Assembly: GCA_964585575.1 (NCBI GenBank)
Contig: CAZPEM010000036.1
Coordinates: 1 to 24,566 of the forward strand
Direction: 5' to 3'
DNA: 24,566 bases
DNA from: UBA4655 sp964585575
GTDB taxonomy: Bacteria > Planctomycetota > Planctomycetia > Pirellulales > UBA1268
This document shows positions 9,101 to 16,054 of this stretch, in pieces; positions within the stretch are counted from its first letter, which is position 1, and the number at the start of each line of letters is the position of its first letter. A program made the translations under genes and the position numbers. The notes below the pieces were generated by a model, which did not search any database, was not told the origin of the DNA, and saw nothing but the letters and a program-made list of their open reading frames with translations.

Positions 9101-9103
9101 CGC

Positions 9104-9763
9104 TCATGTGGCTCTGTCGAATTCCACGAGCGGAATTTCGAGAAGCTCGACAGCCGGTTGCGAGGACTGCGGAAGTGGCACGGGGGCGGTGGAACCGGAG
9201 GAGAGGGAGATCGTCGCAAAACGGCCGAACAGAGTCAGCCCGGGATCAACGCCGATCCTCCGGGCAAGCTCACGGCCCGTGGCGATCCGCACAAGGGTGA
9301 CGTCGTGGACATCCCGCAGGGTGCCCGCCTCGATGAGGACCCTTCCCAAGGGCGCCGATCCCGACAGAATCCGCTCCCGCACTGCGGCCCCAACGGCGCT
9401 GAGGTCCACCCGCACGAGTCCGTATTGAACCGGCCTGCCGTCCGAGGAGAGCAGCATGATTTCCCGGGCGTAACGGCTGCTCGGGTCGGCGCCGCCCGCG
9501 TGAGCACCGCTCGAAACGGGCTCCCGATGCTCCTGCATCACCCTGAGCCCGAGCGATTCCCCGACGTAGGCCTCCATCGCAACCGTCATATGGCTGCGAT
9601 GATCGAGCAGGCGTCGAAGCGGCTGAGGCACCTCGTGCGAACCAACCTCGCGTATCTCGCCAAACAAGGATGGCTCCAGGAAAAACAGCGGCACGAGCCG
9701 GTTCGCTCGGCCCGAAACCGCGGCCCGACCCTCGCACGTGGACTCCGACTCGGGTCTGGTCAT
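9104..9763 (-). CDS. Chorismate-lyase-like (UbiC/UTRA-fold) protein
   Basis: The 219-residue protein resembles the chorismate pyruvate-lyase superfamily (UbiC, DUF98). The pattern runs: LLDHRSHMTVAMEAYVGESL (about 52-71), a variable loop, YAREIMLLSSDGRPVQYGLVR strand with R100, then SAPLGRVL (136-143), a helical stretch, and a final strand VELLEIPL with E209 where UbiC-type proteins have a catalytic acid. UbiC makes 4-hydroxybenzoate and pyruvate from chorismate. Whether this protein is catalytic or a ligand-binding relative cannot be told from sequence. It starts 25 bases after the polyprenyl synthase stop, so the two are co-transcribed. The frame upstream of ATG 9763 is a shadow of that gene. 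A link to prenylated aromatics is an inference. Confidence 0.6.
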   Translation of the reverse strand: MTRPESESTCEGRAAVSGRANRLVPLFFLEPSLFGEIREVGSHEVPQPLRRLLDHRSHMTVAMEAYVGESLGLRVMQEHREPVSSGAHAGGADPSSRYAREIMLLSSDGRPVQYGLVRVDLSAVGAAVRERILSGSAPLGRVLIEAGTLRDVHDVTLVRIATGRELARRIGVDPGLTLFGRFATISLSSGSTAPVPLPQSSQPAVELLEIPLVEFDRAT

Positions 9764-9788
9764 CTTCGAATTTCCCAGCGAACGAGCC

Positions 9789-11627
9789 TCACTCGTCGCG
9801 TGGGTCCGACTCCGACGCCGCCATTTCGGGGGGAACCGCCAGATCGAGCAGGAACTCGAGCACTTCCCGGAGCCGGGGCAGCCGGCAGCCGGCGATGGCC
9901 GAGACGGCCTTTCGCCGCTCCGCCGAAACGAGCCGCCTCGCCCGCGTGAACACGTCGGCCTGCTCGTAGAGACGGGCGGCGGTGCGGATCGCCTCGCCAT
10001 CGGCGGCGGATTGCCGGCCCAGAGAAGCGATTGCAAGCAGCTCCGCCGACTCCCTCGCAGGCAGCCGTTCGATGGCGAGCGCCAAAAGCACCGTAGGCCG
10101 GCCGCCGAGCAGGTCCCCCGCGGCCCGCCGCTCGTTCTCCGCGTCACCGGCCCAGTCCTTGAGATCGTTGAGGATCTGGAAGGCCGTACCGACGTGCAAC
10201 GCATACCGGTGCAGGGCGTCGTGGTCGATCTTGGCGGAATCCGCCGCACGGCAGCCCGCCAGCCGCACCCCCATCGTGATCGCGGCCTCGAAGGCCGGCG
10301 AGGTCTTCAGTCCGTAGATGGCGAGCGCCTGGTCGGGGGTCAGCCTTTTGTCGCCCGCGTCCCTCCACCACAGCTCGGCTCCCTGCCCGCGGGCCAATCG
10401 GAGGTGGGCATCGGAGAGAATCGACAACAGATCCCGCGTGAACGCCGGCCCACCATCGAGCGAAGCGATCAGCCGATAGCCGAGCCCGAGCAGGTAATCG
10501 CCGGCGTTGATTGCCGATGGAATGCCGAATCGACGATGCATCGTCGGCCGCCCGTACCGCATCGCGTCGTCATCCTCGATGTCGTCGTGCACGAGCGAGG
10601 CCTTGTGGAAGATCTCGATCGCCACCGCGGCGGCCTTCGCCGCCGAGCGCGGCGCCGCTCCGCTCCCGCCACCGTCCGAAACGACGGCGTCGTAGGATGC
10701 CAGCGAGATGAACGGACGGAGGAATTTCCCCCCGAGGCCGAGGAACTCCATCGACAGACTCGCCGCCGCGTCGAGCGGATTCACCGGCCGTCGGCCTTCT
10801 TCGTTGTCGATCGAGAGCCCCGCGACCGTACCCTCTTCGAGGCCGAGCGAACGGCAGAGCGAGCCGAGCTCACGGGGATGGAACATCTCCGCGGCTTCCC
10901 GCAGGGTCGGCAGGTAGTCCGCCACGGGCACCGCGGCGCCGTTGGCAACGCCGAGGAAACCGAGCGTCGTTTCGACGTCGATTCCGCAGGGGCAGCCATC
11001 TTCCCGGCCGGCCGACCGTCTTCGTTCGCAGGCTTTCGACCCGATCGGAACCGCGGCTATCGGCAGCGAGAAGCACGGAATCATCGCAAAAGCCTTCTGG
11101 AGATCCTCGAGCCTCGCGACCCCGAGAACCCCGTCGTACTGCCGGGTCAGCAGGCCCCCGATGGCCGCGACCGCTTCCGAGGTCCCCACGACCGTCCAAC
11201 CGCTATCGCGGGCCGCCGACCAAATGGTCGCCACGTCGCAAGCCGGGCCACAGGTCCGCGGGGTTCCACCGGACGATCCCGACGCGGCGTCGGTGGAGGC
11301 GGGGCAGTCGGGCAGAATCACGAGTCGTTCGCCGCGACCGAACGAGCCGAGTCTCGGCCGCCAAAACTCGGACACGATGGCCACCATGGTCCAGCCGACG
11401 TGCTCGTGGCCCCCGCCGGCTCGACTGCAAATTCCGGCCGCAGCCTCCTCGAGGCCGCGCCGCGAGCGGACTCCCGGCGGAGGACCTCCCGACCCGCTCC
11501 AGGACGACACGAGGTCGGCCGCAATCGCCCGCAGCCGCGACCGCAGTCGTTGGTCGGGGATCTCCAGGACGTCGGGTTCGGTCTTCAATGAAACGCCGGC
11601 GGACGTTGCGTCGGTCCGTTGCCGCAT
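9789..11627 (-). CDS. DUF116-like domain fused to trans-polyprenyl diphosphate synthase
   Basis: The C-terminal half (about 285-600) is a class I trans-isoprenyl diphosphate synthase: GGKFLRP (299-305), first aspartate-rich motif DDIED (348-352) within VHDDIEDDDAMRYGRP, then GQGAELWW, KTSPAFEAA, and second motif NDLKD (487-491) in FQILNDLKDWAGD, whose first Asp is Asn. It should condense isopentenyl units into a linear diphosphate; chain length is not predictable by eye. The N-terminal 225 or so residues resemble DUF116 (LPDCPAS, TCGPACDVATIW, YDGVLGVARLEDL, a C-terminal Cys cluster near 200-214), but some expected cysteines appear to be replaced. At 612 residues it is about twice the usual synthase length. 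Start ATG 11627; GTG 11633 is possible. It follows a radical SAM gene by 146 bases. Confidence 0.82.
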   Translation of the reverse strand: MRQRTDATSAGVSLKTEPDVLEIPDQRLRSRLRAIAADLVSSWSGSGGPPPGVRSRRGLEEAAAGICSRAGGGHEHVGWTMVAIVSEFWRPRLGSFGRGERLVILPDCPASTDAASGSSGGTPRTCGPACDVATIWSAARDSGWTVVGTSEAVAAIGGLLTRQYDGVLGVARLEDLQKAFAMIPCFSLPIAAVPIGSKACERRRSAGREDGCPCGIDVETTLGFLGVANGAAVPVADYLPTLREAAEMFHPRELGSLCRSLGLEEGTVAGLSIDNEEGRRPVNPLDAAASLSMEFLGLGGKFLRPFISLASYDAVVSDGGGSGAAPRSAAKAAAVAIEIFHKASLVHDDIEDDDAMRYGRPTMHRRFGIPSAINAGDYLLGLGYRLIASLDGGPAFTRDLLSILSDAHLRLARGQGAELWWRDAGDKRLTPDQALAIYGLKTSPAFEAAITMGVRLAGCRAADSAKIDHDALHRYALHVGTAFQILNDLKDWAGDAENERRAAGDLLGGRPTVLLALAIERLPARESAELLAIASLGRQSAADGEAIRTAARLYEQADVFTRARRLVSAERRKAVSAIAGCRLPRLREVLEFLLDLAVPPEMAASESDPRDE

Positions 11628-11743
11628 GATCACCAGGGTTCTTTCACCAGGTTCCGGGAGTGTACGTCGGGCCGACAGATGTCGGGAATCCCAAAGGGGG
11701 AACCGTCCTCGACGCGGCCGCCTAACCTCCTCCCGCCCTTTTT

Positions 11744-11755
11744 CGGGAATTCCCG
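11744..11755. promoter_or_regulatory. 12-bp palindrome in the gap before the polyprenyl synthase
   Basis: CGGGAATTCCCG is a perfect palindrome in the 146-base gap between the radical SAM stop and the synthase start. It has too little loop to make a good terminator and no U-tract follows on the minus strand, so an operator is the better guess. This may be chance in GC-rich DNA. Confidence 0.25.
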
Positions 11756-11773
11756 CGAACCGCGGCGTTTCCT

Positions 11774-13039
11774 TCAGGGGAAAAACCGCCGCACCAAGGA
11801 GTCGACCTGGAGGAGACCGCGGCGGGACAGCCTGGGCATCGGCCGGGTGGTCTCGAGAAACCCCTCCCTGGAGAGCGACTCCCAGACGTCGGCCCAGACA
11901 CTCAGCGGATGCTCGCCGTACTTCGCCGAAAGCCGTTCGACGTCGAGCCAGCCTCGCTTCAAGCCGAGCACCGTCTCGCGGAGAAGCCGATCCCGCGGCG
12001 AGACGGCCAAGGCCCGGGCCAGCGGCAGCGATTCCGATTCGACGGCGGCGAGGTAGTCCTCCCAGCGGCTGGCATTTTGGTAGTGGAACCCCGAAAGATG
12101 GCCGAAGCTCGCCACGCCCAGGGCGACCAGATCGCTCCCCTCCCAGAGCATGTCGCGGTAGCGGAAGGCGACGTCCGGGGACCGCACGAGCGTGTATCCG
12201 CTCGAAATCGAGTAGCCGGCCCCGACGAACCGATCGAAGGCATGGTCGACCCACGACCGCTTCGTCTCCCAGTCGGCCACGTTCGGCGAGGTTCCGGTCG
12301 TCCGCCAGTCGTGCACGAGCGTCGTGTTCGCCGGCAGCTCCATCTGGTAGATCGTGACGCTGTCGGCGCCGAGGGCGAGCGTCGCATCGACCGTCCGTTC
12401 CCAGCCCTCGCGGGTGTCGCCCACCATGCCCGCGATGAGATCCACGTTCGTCGAGGGGAAGCGCGCCGCTTGGATCCATTCCCAGGCGCGGTGTATCTCG
12501 GCCGAGCGATGGGCCCGTCCGTTCTCCTCGAGCACCCGGTCATCGAAGTGCTCGACTCCCAGGCTGATCCGCGTCATGCCGAGATCTCGGAGCGCCGCCA
12601 CCTTCGGCTGGGTGAGCGTGCCCGGCTCGCACTCGAACGTGACCTCGCCCGCCCGATCCCATCGGAAGCTTTCATGGAGCCGCTCGACGAGCCGCTCCAG
12701 CTGCCGCACGCCGAGAAACGAGGGGGTGCCGCCTCCGAAGTAGACGTATGAGAGCAGGCGGCCGTCCACCGCCGGCCCACGGGCCGCCAGTTCGGCCTCG
12801 CGTCCGAGCGCCTGCGAGTACCGCTCCACGTCGGCCGCCGATTTGTCGGTGTAGACCCGGAAGTAGCAGAACTTGCATCGCTTGCGGCAGAACGGAATGT
12901 GCAGGTAGAGCCCGAGCGGGGCATCGGACGGCTCCGCGGCGAACGCGGCCTTCACCTCGGGAACGGCATCCGCGGTCCAGCGTTCGAAAGGTGGGTAGTT
13001 GGCTACGAAATAGCCGCCCGGTTCGGTTGCCTCGGCCAC
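11774..13039 (-). CDS. HemW/HemN-like radical SAM protein
   Basis: The 421-residue protein has the radical SAM cluster motif C51-x3-C55-x2-C58 in YLHIPFCRKRCKFCYFRVYT, followed by YVYFGGGTPS (GGGTPS 102-107), an ECEPGTLT strand, RISLGVEHFDD and NVDLIAGMVGDT, the layout of the HemN/HemW family. The C-terminal part (LRETVLGLKRGWLDVERLS) also matches. It opens with YFVANYPPFERW, which I do not associate with haem chaperones, so a HemN-like methyltransferase, cyclopropanase or other lipid-modifying enzyme is possible. No ATG is available; GTG 13039 with GAGAGA upstream is the likeliest start, 76 bases after the TIM-barrel stop. The frame stays open further upstream only as a shadow of that gene. 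Context: isoprenoid genes downstream. Confidence 0.8.
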   Translation of the reverse strand: MAEATEPGGYFVANYPPFERWTADAVPEVKAAFAAEPSDAPLGLYLHIPFCRKRCKFCYFRVYTDKSAADVERYSQALGREAELAARGPAVDGRLLSYVYFGGGTPSFLGVRQLERLVERLHESFRWDRAGEVTFECEPGTLTQPKVAALRDLGMTRISLGVEHFDDRVLEENGRAHRSAEIHRAWEWIQAARFPSTNVDLIAGMVGDTREGWERTVDATLALGADSVTIYQMELPANTTLVHDWRTTGTSPNVADWETKRSWVDHAFDRFVGAGYSISSGYTLVRSPDVAFRYRDMLWEGSDLVALGVASFGHLSGFHYQNASRWEDYLAAVESESLPLARALAVSPRDRLLRETVLGLKRGWLDVERLSAKYGEHPLSVWADVWESLSREGFLETTRPMPRLSRRGLLQVDSLVRRFFP

Positions 13040-13115
13040 GGGGGTATCTCTCTGGGTTCGCGGGGCTGCGGGTTCGCCGGGCTGCTTGGGATCTCGCGGT
13101 CCTTTTCCCGACGCC

Positions 13116-14138
13116 TCAGTCGGCCTCGATGCCGCGGGCCGCGAGCAGGTCGTCGAAATCCCGAAGGTGATAGCCGATGCTCGCCTGCTCGAGCACGCTG
13201 CAGAGAGCCCGCAGGGCGATTCCCATGCCGTCGGGACCGCTCGTGCCACCGAACTGGCCACCGCCGCGGACGTGGGGCTCGAGGTCGAGGAATACGCCCG
13301 GAATGCCTCGACGCTCGAGTTTCCTCGTAAGCGCCGGCAGCATGCCCCGGAGGTCCGCGAGGATCCTTGCATGGTTCGCGGCACCACGGTCGGCCGGCAC
13401 GAAGTTGGCCAGCGAGTCCTCCTCGACGTGCGCTCCCTTCTTCGTCGCGGTGACCCTGCGGTAGTCCTTGATGTGGACCCACCCCAAGCCTGGCTTCATC
13501 GCCTGCCATTGCCGGAAGACGTCGGCCGGCGAGAATCCCTGCACGACGAGATTGGCCGCGTCGAACACGAGGACGAGACCTGGGTGGTTCACCCGGCGGT
13601 GTATCTCGGCGAGAAGTTCGCCGCTTCTTCCGACGAGATTCGCCTCGCCCTCGAGCCCGAACGTGAGGTCGGATCGATGGCAGACCTCCGCGATCTGCCC
13701 GATCCTGTCGGCCGCCTCCTCGAGATAGTCCCCTGGATCGGCATCCTTCGGCGGGTAGAACGAAAAACCCCGGATGAGCTTCGTCTCGAACGCATGGGCG
13801 AGTTCGCACGCCTTTCTGACGTCCTTCGCGAGGTAGCTCTTGAACGGCACGTAGCGTGTCTTGGTGCCGTCGTTGCGATCGACGAGCTTGATCTTGCCGA
13901 TCGGCGACGCGATCGAGGCGACGTTGAGCCCGTACTCGTCCTCCAGGTGCCTGAGCTTCTGGATTTCCGCCAGGGAAAGCGCCATGACGTTCTTCACGCC
14001 CCTCCCGACATCGACGAACCGGAGGCTGTAGTACTCCAGTCCCATCGCCGCCATCGCCGTGAACTGCTCGACCGCGGTGAGGTGGAACGCCGACTCGTCG
14101 GCGATTGCCGAGAGGAGGACCGAAGGGGCCTTGGGCAT
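13116..14138 (-). CDS. TIM-barrel sugar phosphate isomerase/epimerase-like protein
   Basis: The 340-residue protein has the xylose isomerase-like/AP endonuclease 2 fold: LEYYSLRFVDVG early, GLNVASIASPIGKIKL, then LTFGLEGEANLVG, LVLVFDAANLVVQG and GWVHIKDYR strands whose Glu, Asp, His and Lys residues are in typical metal- and substrate-binding places, and a late LDLEPH. Such proteins isomerise or epimerise sugars or act on related metabolites; the substrate cannot be told. ATG 14138 has GGAG eight bases upstream. It lies 44 bases after queF and 76 before the radical SAM gene, all on one strand, so it could be transcribed with either. There is no signal peptide or membrane segment. Confidence 0.8.
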   Translation of the reverse strand: MPKAPSVLLSAIADESAFHLTAVEQFTAMAAMGLEYYSLRFVDVGRGVKNVMALSLAEIQKLRHLEDEYGLNVASIASPIGKIKLVDRNDGTKTRYVPFKSYLAKDVRKACELAHAFETKLIRGFSFYPPKDADPGDYLEEAADRIGQIAEVCHRSDLTFGLEGEANLVGRSGELLAEIHRRVNHPGLVLVFDAANLVVQGFSPADVFRQWQAMKPGLGWVHIKDYRRVTATKKGAHVEEDSLANFVPADRGAANHARILADLRGMLPALTRKLERRGIPGVFLDLEPHVRGGGQFGGTSGPDGMGIALRALCSVLEQASIGYHLRDFDDLLAARGIEAD

Positions 14139-14182
14139 GGACGGGGCTCCGGGCTGTATGACTGACTGAATGACGGTGATGG

Positions 14183-14569
14183 TCAGGCGATCGGGGGCAG
14201 GTAGTCGGCTGCCGGATGCGCGACGACGATCCGCGAGTGGATGCCGCCCCGCGGAGTGAACTCTGCCAGCAGGGTCATTCGCCGGGGATGGAGCACGGCC
14301 ACGAGGTCGTCGAGGATCCGGTTCGTCACATTCTCGTAGAAGATCCCTGCGTTACGGAAACTCTGCAGGTACAATTTGAGGCTCTTGAGCTCCACGCAAA
14401 TCCGGTCCGGGACGTATCGGAAGGTCAGGGTGCCGAAGTCGGGCTGCCCGGTCTTCGGGCAGACGCTCGTGAACTCGGGGCAGACGTGCTCGATCACGTA
14501 GTCCCGCCCGGGATAGTGGTTCTCGAACGTTTCGAGCTGATCGCGGGAAGGATGGGTCGGAGGGATCAT
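14183..14569 (-). CDS. queF: NADPH-dependent 7-cyano-7-deazaguanine reductase QueF
   Basis: QueF reduces preQ0 nitrile to preQ1 with two NADPH in queuosine synthesis. The 128-residue protein is the short unimodular type. It has the catalytic PEFTSVCPKTGQPDFGT segment with nucleophile C37 and acid D44, the family motif ELKSLKLY (60-67) for NADPH binding, and FRNAGIFYENVTNRILDDLV. The ATG at 14569 is chosen because the family begins close to the LETFENHYPGRDY segment; the frame runs open far upstream only as a shadow of queC. It is divergent from queC, with about 66 bases between the preferred starts. Confidence 0.95.
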   Translation of the reverse strand: MIPPTHPSRDQLETFENHYPGRDYVIEHVCPEFTSVCPKTGQPDFGTLTFRYVPDRICVELKSLKLYLQSFRNAGIFYENVTNRILDDLVAVLHPRRMTLLAEFTPRGGIHSRIVVAHPAADYLPPIA

Positions 14570-14635
14570 GACGGTCTCAAGTGTGCCATGGAAAACCGTG
14601 AAACGATAGCCGACGACGACGGGGCGGGGCAGGGG

Positions 14636-15337
14636 ATGCTCCCGAGGAGGGCCGTCGTGCTCCTTTCCGGCGGCCTCGATTCGGCGACGGCCGCCGCCTG
14701 GGCGATCGCCCGAGGCATCGAGCTCTCCGCCCTGTCGATCGAGTATGGCCAGCGGCACCGGGTTGAACTTGACGCCGCCGTGGACGTGGCGAGGTCGCTC
14801 GGGATTCACGACCACGCCGTCGCCCGGGTCGATCTCGCGGCCTTCGGCGGCAGCGCGCTGACCGACCCCGCCATCGCCGTGCCCCACGGCCGCACCGAGA
14901 CCGAGATCGGCCGGGGCATCCCGGCCACCTACGTGCCCGCACGCAACACGGTCTTCCTCTCGCTCGCCCTCGCGATGGCGGAGGCCCGGGGGGCCGGTGC
15001 GATCGTGCTCGGAATCAATGCCGTCGATTACAGCGGCTATCCCGACTGCCGTCCCGAATACCTCGCGGCCTTCGCCCGCATGGCCGAGCTCGGCACGAAG
15101 GCGGGCGTGGAGGGTCGGCGGATCGGGTTTCTCGCCCCGCTCGTCGAACTTTCGAAGGGGGCGATCATTCGGCTCGGACTCTCGCTCGGGGTCGACTACG
15201 GGCTGACGACGAGCTGCTACGACCCGCGCATCGACGGACGCCCCTGCGGCGACTGCGACTCCTGCCGGATCCGGGCCGCGGGCTTCGCCGCCGCGGGCGC
15301 GACCGATCCGCGATGCGACGCAGCCCGGTGGGCGTGA
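14636..15337 (+). CDS. queC: 7-cyano-7-deazaguanine synthase QueC
   Basis: QueC converts 7-carboxy-7-deazaguanine to preQ0 using ATP and ammonia. The protein is 233 residues from ATG 14636, close to the family length (E. coli about 231). It has the PP-loop SGGLDS (11-16), YGQRHRVELDAA, the VPARNTVFLSLALA stretch, GINAVDYSGYPDCRPEY, and the zinc site C194, C204, C207, C210 (SCYDPRIDGRPCGDCDSC). An earlier ATG at 14588 would add 16 unconserved residues and leave only 18 bases to the divergent queF start, so the later start is preferred. queE follows after 12 bases. Confidence 0.95.
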   Translation: MLPRRAVVLLSGGLDSATAAAWAIARGIELSALSIEYGQRHRVELDAAVDVARSLGIHDHAVARVDLAAFGGSALTDPAIAVPHGRTETEIGRGIPATYVPARNTVFLSLALAMAEARGAGAIVLGINAVDYSGYPDCRPEYLAAFARMAELGTKAGVEGRRIGFLAPLVELSKGAIIRLGLSLGVDYGLTTSCYDPRIDGRPCGDCDSCRIRAAGFAAAGATDPRCDAARWA

Positions 15338-15349
15338 CGGAGTGCCGCC

Positions 15350-16048
15350 ATGCGGATCGCGGAAATCTACGCGTCGTTGCAGGGGGAAGGCTTGCTCGCC
15401 GGCACACCGAGCACGTTCGTCCGCACGAGCGGCTGCAACCTGCGGTGTGTCTGGTGCGACACTCCCTTCACGTCCTGGAAGCCGCAGGGCCGCGAGATGA
15501 CCCTGCCCGACATCCTGTCCGCCGTCGAGCCGCTCGCCCCGCGGCACGTCGTCGTGACGGGAGGCGAGCCGCTGTTGTTCGAAGACGTCGTGCCGCTGTG
15601 CGCGGAGCTGCGGTCCCGCGGGTTCCACGTCACGATCGAGACGGCCGGGAGCGTGCTGCCATCGCCGGGGCCTCCCCCCTGCGATCTCATGTCGATCAGC
15701 CCGAAGCTCGCATCCTCGACGCCTCCGGCCGACACGCCCGGCGGCTGGGCATCACGGCACGAGGCCTCCCGGCGGCGGGACGACATCCTCCGCACGCTTT
15801 CCGCGTCGGCGCCGTACCAGTTCAAGTTCGTGGTCGAGTCGGCCGACGACATCGACGAGGCGGTCCGATGGATCGACGAGCTCGGGCCCGACATCGATCG
15901 CGGCAGGGTGCTCCTGATGCCCCAGGCCCGCACGCCGGAGGAACTCGCTGCGCGGGCGGAGTGGCTGGCCAACGAATGCGACCGCCTCGGATTTCGTCTC
16001 GCCCAGCGGCACCACCTCCTCTGGTTCGGCGGCCGCCGAGGGACGTGA
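15350..16048 (+). CDS. queE: 7-carboxy-7-deazaguanine synthase QueE (radical SAM)
   Basis: QueE rearranges 6-carboxy-tetrahydropterin to 7-carboxy-7-deazaguanine. The 232-residue protein opens with the family MRIAEIYASLQGEG and has the cluster motif C29-x3-C33-x2-C36 (CNLRCVWCDTPFTSW), then VVVTGGEPLLF (GGEP 71-74), TIETAGS, SISPKL and QFKFVVES. ATG 15350 has GGAG seven bases upstream, and the gene follows queC by 12 bases, so the two form an operon. The pathway enzyme QueD, which makes the substrate, is not in the window. It converges on the membrane protein gene with a six-base gap. Confidence 0.95.
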   Translation: MRIAEIYASLQGEGLLAGTPSTFVRTSGCNLRCVWCDTPFTSWKPQGREMTLPDILSAVEPLAPRHVVVTGGEPLLFEDVVPLCAELRSRGFHVTIETAGSVLPSPGPPPCDLMSISPKLASSTPPADTPGGWASRHEASRRRDDILRTLSASAPYQFKFVVESADDIDEAVRWIDELGPDIDRGRVLLMPQARTPEELAARAEWLANECDRLGFRLAQRHHLLWFGGRRGT

Positions 16049-16054
16049 CGGGAT

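Larger units (their letters stand above)
8748..9103. other. 356-base leader region of the two-component operon
   Basis: No convincing gene lies between the chorismate-lyase-like stop and the HTH-receiver start. The stretch holds a near-consensus minus-strand promoter (9023-9051), two TTGCGCAA palindromes and a small inverted repeat (8765-8782). If that promoter is used, the transcript has a leader of about 270 nt. The minus-strand frame over 8765-9019 is open but shows no family signature and no ribosome site. Confidence 0.6.

Noticed and set aside
9738..11591. 617-residue plus-strand frame opposite the polyprenyl synthase
   Set aside because: Its translation is Arg/Gly/Pro-rich with no motif, and the opposite strand carries intact synthase motifs.
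11628..12479. Upstream extension of the polyprenyl synthase frame
   Set aside because: This part is a shadow of the radical SAM gene; homologous content begins after ATG 11627.
13086..14165. Plus-strand frame opposite the TIM-barrel gene
   Set aside because: The minus-strand TIM-barrel protein has coherent fold motifs and a ribosome site; this frame has neither.
14588..14635. Earlier ATG start for queC
   Set aside because: It would add 16 residues with no family match and nearly abut the divergent queF start.
14570..14635. Possible preQ1 riboswitch between queF and queC
   Set aside because: The gap is short and I could not find the preQ1 aptamer stem-loop with its A-rich tail on either strand.
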